Part shown: positions 8,601-14,877 of the stretch, in pieces
Position numbering within the stretch: position 1 is the first letter of the stretch
Layout of the letters: each line of letters begins with the position of its first letter
NCBI GenBank assembly: GCA_002394165.1
Contig: DGTA01000136.1
Location: forward strand, 32,226 to 49,584
Reading direction: 5' to 3'
DNA length: 17,359 nucleotides
Source of the DNA: Lachnospiraceae bacterium UBA4348
Lineage (GTDB): Bacteria; Bacillota; Clostridia; Lachnospirales; Lachnospiraceae
Position numbers and translations under genes: made by a program
Notes under the pieces: generated by a model
The model's database searches: none
Seen by the model: the letters and a program-made list of their open reading frames with translations, nothing else
What the model was told of the DNA's origin: nothing

Positions 8601-11600
8601 CATCAACGATCAGGTCACCGTATTTTTCAAGGTAACTTTCCTGTTCTTCCTTTGAAAGAGCAGAGAGAACCTGATCCGCCCAGGCATGATCCGTATCGTG
8701 GATCACAAACTGCGCCCCCGGAACGGTCACGTCTTTTCCGGTAAGAGCATCCGTCTTGATGATCTCCACCGCCGCCATGACCGGCCTGTCGTTGACCATG
8801 ACCGTCAAAGCTCCGCTGCCCTTCCCGTCTCCTGCAGTTTCTTTATCATCCGCATCCTGTGTGATCATCACGACGGCTGGCTCAGCGCACAAAGCTCCCG
8901 GCGGCGTGGTTGTCTCCACGATGATATATTTGCCGTAGGGAAGCATCGGGCTTGTCAGCGTACCGTCCGCTCCGGTCTTCAGCTCTGCGCAGATATATCC
9001 GCCCTGCGGGGCATTGATCCTCGTCCCGTCGTCAAAAGTAAAAGAATAGACCAGTTTTCCGCTCTTAACGTCCTTGTCCGACTGATCGGCATAGACACAG
9101 GCTGTGGGTATCGAACGGATCTTTTCATAGAAGGCACCGCTCTCATCCAGGAGATGGCCGGCGATATATTCCGCTGTCGCTTTGGCGTTCCCGCCCTCAA
9201 GTCCTAAAGCCCTGTTAAGGTCGCTGACCGCATAGATGCCAAATCCCGCTCCTGCAAGAGGCTTTGCTGTTTCCGGCGACATGCCGTATGTTTTCTTCAG
9301 GACGAACCGTCCCCGCATGACCGGATCCGTCACCAGCTCAGCCGATCCCGATACGGCCGTATCCAGTTTTGCCTGAACGACCTCGCTGCTTCCTTCCAGT
9401 TCACCGGCACCGGCCCTGATCTTGTATCCGGAAGGATCGATCAGGTAACCTTCCGGAGCTTTTATCTCACGAAGCGTCCAGGAATCGCCGGGAAGAAATT
9501 CCCCGGTCTCAAAATACCCGTCCGCATCCGTCTTATATACGGCGATCTGTTTGCCCGAGTCATAAAGCGCATAGACAGCGCCTTCCAGGGAAGCTTCCTG
9601 CTGAGCTCTTTTCTTTTCCCTGATGACACTGTCCGTCTTCCATACTTTCAGCTTCCACCGCCGCATACGGTTTTCGATCTTCAGGGATGCTCCCGAAGCC
9701 CCCAGGGACGTTGTCACGCCGGCCGGAGCAGTAAACCATGAAAGCGGCGTTATCTTAGTGCCCGCCAGAGCGACCGCCGAGGCATTTCCGTCCGAGGCCG
9801 CCCTGCGCACAACTGACTCCTCCACCTCCTTGACGGTATAGCTTTTTTCCGCACTCAGAGGAACGTCTTTAAATACAGCTTTTCCGTCCTTGCCGGTGAC
9901 CGCGTACAATTTTGTGCTGATCCCTGCTGTTCCCTTTCCTGTTAGCTCCAGCGCGATCCCTTCTCCCTTCAGGGGTCTGGCCGTCCCGGAGGAATAAAGG
10001 CTCCCCTCGGGGATCACCACGCTCTTGCTCACCGTGATGTCGGCGGTGTCAAGCGTATATTCCCCCCATAAAGTCAGATTGGAGGAAGTTACGATCGTCT
10101 GGGCATTTTCATATTTCGTCCCGGTCATGTCCTGGGATGTGTTCCACCCCCTGAAAGTATATCCGGCAATTTTCTGCACCGGTTCCACCTTATAGGATCC
10201 GTATTTGGCATGGTAGGCTTCGCCTGGAGGCATCTTGAAGGAAGATGGTACGGCGCTTTTGGGTGTCAGCTTATAGGTGATGTTCACCGTGCTGGCGGAA
10301 GCCGAACTGGAAAAAGAAGTCTGCGCGTCATACACGCAGGTGTACGGGACAGATTTTGAAGAGTTGACCTGTACCCAGATCGTCTGGGTGACGGAGGACA
10401 TACCGACTTCCGTATTTTTTGTTCCCAGGTACCAGGTCAGCCCCGTCTGGGAATCGCTCGTCCTTTTGATGGTGCTGTCCTGATCTGTCCAGGCTCCGTT
10501 ATATCCCTGGATAAAGGAGTATCCCTCGTTAAGATCGATATCGTCATACCGGATAGTCCCTTTAAAGGAGACCTCCTGCGGAGAAGAAGTTTTGAGCGTT
10601 CCCTCCTTGTAAAAATGATATTCCAGCCATATCTTTGTCGGAGAATGCGTATAAACGGCCCCGTTCGAATAGGTGTTGGCGGAGGCGCCGAGCGCTCCGT
10701 AGCCCATCGGCATGACAGCGTAGCCCTGCCCGGCATCATCCTTCCCCCATGAGTAGATCCTTACATCAAAACGTTCCTGTCCCATCACGGCGCCGCCGTA
10801 GAAATCCTTATAGACATTTGCGCTCTTTTGTGTGTTGTCGGCGATATAGATCGTTGTGGTTGTCCCCGCTCCTGCATTGGTCAGCGTAACCGGCCCGGAC
10901 ATGCCGCTGCAGTGAATACTGTCAGCCCCTACACTGACGATCGCTCCGGATGAATATTCCAGGTCGAAGGGATCGGTCCCGTACTCGTTGGTTCCTGGAG
11001 TCGCCTTAAGAAGCATCATCTTAGGCGGGACAGAGAAGGCCTGTATTTCTGTCCCGCTCTCAGTCAGGAACAGTTCTGTCTCAGGGTCTGCTTCTGTCTC
11101 CGAAACCTCTTCTGTCTCAATAACCTTCTCTGTCTGCGGTGTCAGTTCCTCCGTTTCGGAGATCATCTCGGTCTCATCCGATTGTGTATCAACCACAAGG
11201 CTGCCCTCCGGTGAGATGATCGAGGAATTTGCAGAGCGTTCGATCATGCCGGTATGCACAGACAAGCCTTCCCTTTCCGGTTCGATCCTTGTCAGGATAT
11301 CCCCGGCCAGGCTGATCTTATCGATGACGAACAAAGGGGTTCCCTCATCAGCAGTCTGCTCAGGGGCAAGATGCTCCGGGTCCTTCAGTTCAAGATGGCA
11401 TTCTCCCTTCCCCTCCACGCGTAACAAGCCGGCTTTTACGGGGGCTTCCAGCACAAGATGAACGTCTTTCCCGGCTGAAACAAAAATATTGTGACTGCCC
11501 TGCCCGCTTATGCGGATCTTCATGCTGCTGTCCGCCAGGTATTCACCACCGTTATATAAGACCAGGATCCCCTCCTGCGTTTCCCGGAGGATAAGATCCC

Positions 11601-12111
11601 CTTTTCCGGGATCCACACTCCTGTTCTCATCCCAGAGGGGCCGCTGCAGCTCCGTATCATCGGCCTGCGTTTCGGTCTGCGTTTCAGCCTGCTCCGGGAT
11701 TTCCGGGGCTTCGCTTTCTGTTTCCTCAGCCAGTGCCTGAGCGGCAGCCTGCTCTTGTTCCGTATCCGGTGACTTCTCACTCTCCGGCTCCTGCTCTGAA
11801 GCCGGCATCTCCACGGTCTGTGACTCCTTTTCCGAAACCGGAGTCTCTATAGTCTCCGTTTCCTTTTCCGATACCGGTAATTCCACAGTCTCCGGTTCCC
11901 TCTCCGAAGCCGGAACTTCATCTTTCTGCGCATCCTCCTCCGGTGCGGGAACTTCCGCGATCTGTACATAGCTCTCTTCAGAACCCGGCTCATATTCGAG
12001 AAGTGACTCACCGGCGAAAGAACCGGAAAAGCCGAAGATTCCGCAAAGGGCCAGAAAGAACACGGCCGTCACCGCAGCCGCCGTCTTTTTCCTTTCTTTC
12101 GTATATCTCAT
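5674..12111 (-). CDS. Giant multidomain Cna-B/SpaA surface protein (adhesin or stalk)
   Basis: 2145 residues, probably secreted and attached to the wall. The signal peptide is at 1-33 (basic start, hydrophobic 11-29, SFA-GE cut). Next come four acidic 12-residue repeats (66-113) and an Ala/Glu/Gln/Thr linker. A beta-rich segment (about 155-290) resembles carbohydrate-binding-like regions of surface proteins. A second Glu/Thr-rich spacer (307-355) leads to an unrecognised region (about 372-620), then an InlB/Listeria-Bacteroides-type repeat (about 623-687, GYTFRGWNTS). From about 690 to 2100 there are some ten Cna-B/SpaA-like domains. Each begins with a K-T/K-K strand and ends with an E-x(3)-P-x-G-Y/F-like strand (REIKAPEGY, EEVKAPEGF, KELSAPAGY, RELSPPSGY), the signature of domains that form Lys-Asn isopeptide bonds. 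The C-terminus has AVKTGD (2110-2115), a hydrophobic segment (2122-2140) and the tail MRKES. No LPXTG is present. The start has GAGG 6 nt upstream. Monocistronic, with its own promoter and terminator. Ligand unknown. Confidence 0.9.
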   Translation of the reverse strand: MRYTKERKKTAAAVTAVFFLALCGIFGFSGSFAGESLLEYEPGSEESYVQIAEVPAPEEDAQKDEVPASEREPETVELPVSEKETETIETPVSEKESQTVEMPASEQEPESEKSPDTEQEQAAAQALAEETESEAPEIPEQAETQTETQADDTELQRPLWDENRSVDPGKGDLILRETQEGILVLYNGGEYLADSSMKIRISGQGSHNIFVSAGKDVHLVLEAPVKAGLLRVEGKGECHLELKDPEHLAPEQTADEGTPLFVIDKISLAGDILTRIEPEREGLSVHTGMIERSANSSIISPEGSLVVDTQSDETEMISETEELTPQTEKVIETEEVSETEADPETELFLTESGTEIQAFSVPPKMMLLKATPGTNEYGTDPFDLEYSSGAIVSVGADSIHCSGMSGPVTLTNAGAGTTTTIYIADNTQKSANVYKDFYGGAVMGQERFDVRIYSWGKDDAGQGYAVMPMGYGALGASANTYSNGAVYTHSPTKIWLEYHFYKEGTLKTSSPQEVSFKGTIRYDDIDLNEGYSFIQGYNGAWTDQDSTIKRTSDSQTGLTWYLGTKNTEVGMSSVTQTIWVQVNSSKSVPYTCVYDAQTSFSSSASASTVNITYKLTPKSAVPSSFKMPPGEAYHAKYGSYKVEPVQKIAGYTFRGWNTSQDMTGTKYENAQTIVTSSNLTLWGEYTLDTADITVSKSVVIPEGSLYSSGTARPLKGEGIALELTGKGTAGISTKLYAVTGKDGKAVFKDVPLSAEKSYTVKEVEESVVRRAASDGNASAVALAGTKITPLSWFTAPAGVTTSLGASGASLKIENRMRRWKLKVWKTDSVIREKKRAQQEASLEGAVYALYDSGKQIAVYKTDADGYFETGEFLPGDSWTLREIKAPEGYLIDPSGYKIRAGAGELEGSSEVVQAKLDTAVSGSAELVTDPVMRGRFVLKKTYGMSPETAKPLAGAGFGIYAVSDLNRALGLEGGNAKATAEYIAGHLLDESGAFYEKIRSIPTACVYADQSDKDVKSGKLVYSFTFDDGTRINAPQGGYICAELKTGADGTLTSPMLPYGKYIIVETTTPPGALCAEPAVVMITQDADDKETAGDGKGSGALTVMVNDRPVMAAVEIIKTDALTGKDVTVPGAQFVIHDTDHAWADQVLSALSKEEQESYLEKYGDLIVDENGRGSYEQPFVTQLQENSGAAGAEAVSLPPGRYSLEEVKAPEGFICHGYEGGQRTDENGGTFWEAVNMLDSKWSGSIRPVDESRTGIWKPRYGEESRPVLTAIEIGSENTVYDREAACFRSQIRLENERFYGKISVFVQKERLLEYRQDDGEQTGTFVYETVPAQGCSFEVRPLEDIAAEGVAGAGKILLRAGQAAAVLTTDENGEAWTGTVKAADETILPGLPGGKYELVMTGPDSLLRLEKEPSRVFEVKYADDKTPFVYEDALYRNKPLRSSLLAQKTDAASGKNAGGAVIGLYTAAELKDDEGTVKVKADTLVGKVISKQEAVSFSTAFILDEKKTAGDPLPEGEYYVKELSAPAGYYLNAERIPAKEPKKDDQVITVKDIPIEGRFFLKDDLTFNELADAHFVVYDPDGNVADTFVTRNTSGKGYLLKGLRPGLTYTIEEKLPREGYTNLIRDRDGKETGSENRMQFTVPADPRPFTVTAYNAFITGNIRLVKTGDKLRSVSDGDSDLVSTLFRYEKENLAGAEFTVYAAEDIQHPDGITGTVIHKDKEALVNVREKPGKAVGVTDRNGEITFKRLYPGHYKVVETAAPEGFVRIKEPLDLYIDASGIKDQETEASAEEKVLNPRQQVEVRVIKKDSENAKQLRGAVFGLYANADIRSSQGTVLLKKGDLIEQAVTGSDGMASFRASLPLGRYLVRELSPPSGYQMSDETFSFEAVWKDGRDKLSFSHTFLDEPIRVELRKTDKTGGKELPGAGLALLTQDGKVAEEWASQEKPHVIRCLEAGRTYTLRETSPPPGWASSEDVSFTVQEPASDEAVIQTVIMEDEPIIIDIIARENDPSGNGKTVEGVHYHLVDEKGNMVVIDGNKMVFISKEGASVIEKIPAGNYKVITDSVPDGYLKPDPVRITVKDTADLQHFKILLEKAPKVWDGYGESAVKTGDESPLGRLLLLMGMSVLLAGVCLAWIMRKES
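11773..11916 (-). repeat. Four tandem 36-bp coding repeats (12-residue acidic repeats)
   Basis: Residues 66-113 of the giant surface protein consist of four units with the pattern x-P-[AV]-S-E-[RKQ]-E-[PTS]-[EQ]-[TS]-x-[EK] (VPASEREPETVE, LPVSEKETETIE, TPVSEKESQTVE, MPASEQEPESEK). The units are also similar at DNA level, pointing to tandem duplication. They probably form an extended, negatively charged spacer just after the signal peptide. Confidence 0.85.
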
Positions 12112-12311
12112 CTTTTTCCTCTCTCAATTCGAGTATTTCACTGATTGGTCTTATTTAGTTTTCAAGGTACAGGAAATCAGGGCATAAACATGCCTGACCG
12201 GGTGACCCCTGCAGTTGACCTGTCTTTTCAGTTTTTTCTCCTGTGAGCATTCCGGAAGAATTTCCGGGTGAAGTGTGTTTTGAAAGACCAGAGCTGGTCT
12301 TTGGATGTTTC
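12112..12311 (-). promoter_or_regulatory. Long structured 5' leader of the giant surface-protein gene
   Basis: About 200 nt separate the inferred transcription start from the ATG, with no credible gene. Three hairpins can be drawn on the minus-strand RNA. The first is a 9-bp stem AAAGACCAG/CTGGTCTTT (12283-12302) close to the transcription start; it would have to open slightly to make a loop. The second is CCGGAA/TTCCGG around ATTC (12252-12267). The third is TCAGGCAT/ATGCCCTGA with one bulge (about 12178-12198). A boxA-like sequence follows at 12157-12171. The leader matches no riboswitch class I recognise. Confidence 0.55.
12157..12171 (-). promoter_or_regulatory. boxA-like antitermination sequence in the surface-protein leader
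   Basis: The minus strand reads TGTACCTTGAAAACT, followed by AAATA. This resembles the Firmicute rRNA boxA (TGYTCTTTGAAAACT type), to which NusB and S10 bind in rRNA operons. It is placed about 45 nt before the ATG, downstream of the leader hairpins. The match is by eye; function is an inference. Confidence 0.4.
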
Positions 12312-12317
12312 AGGGAT

Positions 12318-12346
12318 AATATATCACATTCTGATTGAATGTGCAA
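12318..12346 (-). promoter_or_regulatory. Promoter of the giant surface-protein gene
   Basis: On the minus strand TTGCAC (12341-12346) is followed after 17 nt by TATATT (12318-12323), with the extended -10 dinucleotide TG at the right place (TG-A-TATATT). The weak -35 and good extended -10 suggest a promoter open to regulation. A perfect 7-5-7 palindrome fills the spacer. Confidence 0.7.
12325..12343. promoter_or_regulatory. Palindromic operator-like site within the promoter
   Basis: CACATTC-TGATT-GAATGTG on the plus strand is a perfect inverted repeat of 7-bp arms and a 5-bp spacer. It lies entirely between, and touching, the -35 and -10 elements of the surface-protein promoter. A dimeric regulator bound here would block RNA polymerase or, if it reshapes the spacer, activate it. 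Confidence 0.5.
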
Positions 12347-12353
12347 CTAAATG

Positions 12354-12394
12354 TTTAAAGAACCCCTGTCCAGGCGCAAAGGCTCGGACAGGGG
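12354..12394 (-). terminator. Intrinsic terminator after the SUV3-like helicase
   Basis: Thirteen nt after the helicase stop codon, minus-strand RNA forms a perfect 9-bp stem CCCCTGTCC/GGACAGGGG (12363-12394), extendable by two G-U pairs, followed by TTCTTT. It ends the glgB-like / NUDIX / helicase operon just before the promoter of the surface-protein gene. Confidence 0.85.
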
Positions 12395-12407
12395 CCGGTA
12401 CTTTTCA

Positions 12408-14345
12408 CTATCTTTTACGGTAAAAACAGCGGTCACAGCAGTTGAAGGGCGATTCGATGGGAAGCATCCTGCCGCAGTACCGGCAGCGCTTGATATACGC
12501 CACTTTGTCGCGAAGCAGGTACCGCATGATCTTTTCCTCGGTCCGCTCCCTCTCCCTGATGACCCACTTCTCATCCAGTTCTTTGCCGAGACGGTAGGAC
12601 ATCTGGTAATACAGGTCCAGCTGTTTGTAATACGTTTCGTATTTGAGCAGGCTGTTCTTCTCCTTGCGGAGAATAGTCGGCTTGTCAAGCGTAATATCCG
12701 CCATGTAATCCATGCAGTAGCGAAGCCACAGTGCGACCACATGGCGGTCCTTGATATCCACGGGCGTACTGATCATCCGGTACAGGACCCGTTTGTCCTC
12801 AAATTCCGGGATCCTCTCCCTCACCGCCTTCGCCTTTTCGTAGAGGAAGAGCATCTCATCGACATTCTCTTTCCTGAACGGCGCTTTGGGCTTCTGGTCA
12901 TGCCAGACCTTCAGGATCTGGTCGAGCGGTTCGTCAATATCAAGGAGCACCTGCGGGAACCCGATGATCACCTTGTCCACATCCGGCTCATCCTTCTGAT
13001 AAGTGCTGCGGATGTAATCCAGGCTCTCTGCATCGGCCGCCGTGATATATCCGGTATCATAGATCCCGAATCTTCCGGCTCTGCCTGCGATCTGCCGAAC
13101 CTCCGATGTGGTCAGCAGTCGCTGGTTGGTGCCGTCATACTTGGTGCACTGCAGGAAGACGATCCTTCTCACCGGCAGATTGAGCCCCATGCCGATGGCA
13201 TCCGTCGACACGACGGCCTTGGTCGTCCCGTCCGTAAAAAGATGCATCTGGCGGCGCCGGATCTCAGGGGGAAGGCTCCCGTAGATCACAGAACAGTTCA
13301 TCCCGTATTCTTCCAGTCTTCCGGCCACATCCAGCACAGACTTCTTGGAGAATACGATCAGGGCATCCCCGTCCTGTATATCTTCAGGGAAGTGGAACGG
13401 CGTATCCTCAAATTCCAGCGGCGTCTTCCGCTCATACTCCCGTATCTCGCAGGTGTCATTGCAAAGCTCGATCAGATGGGTCAGGACATTTAAAGCGGAC
13501 GGCGCGGCGCAGATGTGGATCTCATCCGCCATCAGCCCCAGGATCGCCCTGGTCCAGGAATGTCCCCGATCGGGATCGGCTACCAGCTGGGCCTCGTCGA
13601 TCACCGCGATCTGATAATGGAGATCCAGATCGGCCATCTCGACCGTGGCTGCGGTTATCCTTGAATTCTCATCTTCAATACATTCCTGCCCGGTGAGCAT
13701 CGTGGCGGGAATACCATCGTCGTGCAGACGCTCGTACACCTCCAGCGCAAGCAGCCTTAAGGGACCCAGATAAATGCCGCTTCTGGCTTTTTTCAGCCTC
13801 TCGAGCGCCTGGTAGGTCTTTCCGCTGTTTGTAGGTCCGATATGCAGCACAAAACGGCGCTTCATGTGAAGCGCCTCGGGAAACTCCAGCTCCGGCCTTA
13901 CCGGGACAAGCTCCTTCATCTGCTGCTGGATCATCTTCTCCTTATACGCAGGATAAAGGACAAAGAGCGGCCGCTGGGTGATCTGGCCCGGGCGCTCATT
14001 CCTTAACCATTCCAGGAACTCCTCATCGATGCCCTCTTCCTGTTCCGGCATCAGCATTCCCATGTCGATCCTCACCAGCTCCGGTATCATCCCGGAATAG
14101 ATCTGTTCCCGGATCTTCTCGTTTTTTGTACGCCTGGCGGCCTTCGCCAGGTTGAGCAGGTGTTTGTGGATCTCCTCCACGGAGGAGAGTCCCATCTTGG
14201 AAGGATTGGCTTTCCTCATGGATGAGGAAAGCCTCTGGATCTTTTCTCCCAGGTTTCCGGCCCTCACGGGCTTCTTCTCTTTTTTCTGCGCCTCCAGCGC
14301 ATACTCTTCCCGGAAGAAATCGATTATCTGATTATAACTGGTCAT
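12408..14345 (-). CDS. SUV3-like superfamily 2 RNA helicase with C-terminal zinc ribbon
   Basis: 645 residues. The N-terminal 160 residues are charged and helical. Then come the SF2 motifs: Walker A GPTNSGKT (170-177), DEAQ (250-253), the GSLPPEIRR region (356-364), the STDAIGMGLNLP segment (380-391) and motif VI QIAGRAGRFG (418-427). Spacing and wording (GPLRLLA, ATVEMAD, CTKYDG) are those of the SUV3 mitochondrial degradosome helicase and its clostridial relatives. The chain ends in a CxxC...CCxxC zinc ribbon (C621, C624, C636/637, C640). Its likely role is ATP-driven RNA unwinding, possibly with nucleases; no bacterial partner is shown by sequence. The start at 14345 has no visible Shine-Dalgarno, and the gap to the NUDIX stop is 27 nt. 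Last gene of its operon. Confidence 0.88.
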   Translation of the reverse strand: MTSYNQIIDFFREEYALEAQKKEKKPVRAGNLGEKIQRLSSSMRKANPSKMGLSSVEEIHKHLLNLAKAARRTKNEKIREQIYSGMIPELVRIDMGMLMPEQEEGIDEEFLEWLRNERPGQITQRPLFVLYPAYKEKMIQQQMKELVPVRPELEFPEALHMKRRFVLHIGPTNSGKTYQALERLKKARSGIYLGPLRLLALEVYERLHDDGIPATMLTGQECIEDENSRITAATVEMADLDLHYQIAVIDEAQLVADPDRGHSWTRAILGLMADEIHICAAPSALNVLTHLIELCNDTCEIREYERKTPLEFEDTPFHFPEDIQDGDALIVFSKKSVLDVAGRLEEYGMNCSVIYGSLPPEIRRRQMHLFTDGTTKAVVSTDAIGMGLNLPVRRIVFLQCTKYDGTNQRLLTTSEVRQIAGRAGRFGIYDTGYITAADAESLDYIRSTYQKDEPDVDKVIIGFPQVLLDIDEPLDQILKVWHDQKPKAPFRKENVDEMLFLYEKAKAVRERIPEFEDKRVLYRMISTPVDIKDRHVVALWLRYCMDYMADITLDKPTILRKEKNSLLKYETYYKQLDLYYQMSYRLGKELDEKWVIRERERTEEKIMRYLLRDKVAYIKRCRYCGRMLPIESPFNCCDRCFYRKR

Positions 14346-14372
14346 ATTTATACGGTCGTCATTGAATGGGGA

Positions 14373-14876
14373 TCAGTGTTCAAACACGCTGCGTATGCTG
14401 TCAAAGTGCAGGAATGATCCCTCGTCGGCAAGTTTTCTGATCTCCTCATAGGAAAGGACGTCAAAGGCACAGGTCTCGGCGGGATCCGTCCGGACATCCT
14501 CCGCCCTGAAGCTGTCGGTAAACAGGTAGACATCCACAAAATAGTTGTCTCCCTCATCGGGGTTGTCGCGGCGATAAGTCATGAACAGGCCGCCTTTCGC
14601 CGCGGAAAGATCCAGCCCGGTCTCCTCCCTGAATTCACGGATCACCGCTTCTTTGGACGTCTCAGAGGCTTTCACGCCGCCTCCGGGGACCTCCCAGCAA
14701 AGCGGCGCCCAAGATTTATCGGCAGACCGCTGCGTCACCAGAAATTTCCCGTCTTCTCTTTGAAGAACGCCCAGGACCGTGAGGTGATAATCCCCTTCCT
14801 TCATATTCCAGTCATTCCGCTTCATCAGGCGCCCGGTGGGCTGCTTGAAGCTGTCATAGATATCCCAGTATTCCAT
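14373..14876 (-). CDS. NUDIX hydrolase
   Basis: 167 residues. The full Nudix box GX5EX7REUXEEXGU is present as GGVKASETSKEAVIREFREE followed by TGL, so the metal-binding helix is intact. The N-terminus MEYWDIYDSFKQPTGRLMKR resembles the IDI-like Nudix subgroup, whose members hydrolyse nucleoside diphosphate derivatives; the actual substrate cannot be read from sequence. The start is 1 nt after the glgB-like stop (TGATATG), with AAGG about 10 nt upstream, so translation is coupled. A sugar-nucleotide substrate would fit the neighbouring glycogen-type gene, but that is only an inference. Confidence 0.9.
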   Translation of the reverse strand: MEYWDIYDSFKQPTGRLMKRNDWNMKEGDYHLTVLGVLQREDGKFLVTQRSADKSWAPLCWEVPGGGVKASETSKEAVIREFREETGLDLSAAKGGLFMTYRRDNPDEGDNYFVDVYLFTDSFRAEDVRTDPAETCAFDVLSYEEIRKLADEGSFLHFDSIRSVFEH

Positions 14877-14877
14877 A

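Noticed and set aside
12112..12311. Cyclic-di-GMP or other known riboswitch in the surface-protein leader
   Set aside because: I looked for conserved cores of the c-di-GMP-I, c-di-GMP-II and c-di-AMP classes and did not find them.
12155..12346. Minus-strand open frame of 63 codons in the surface-protein leader
   Set aside because: Its start overlaps the -35 box, upstream of the inferred transcription start, and it has no ribosome binding site.
14348..14365. Tiny frame ATG-ACG-ACC-GTA-TAA before the helicase start
   Set aside because: Four codons without a ribosome binding site; probably chance, although the helicase itself lacks a clear Shine-Dalgarno.
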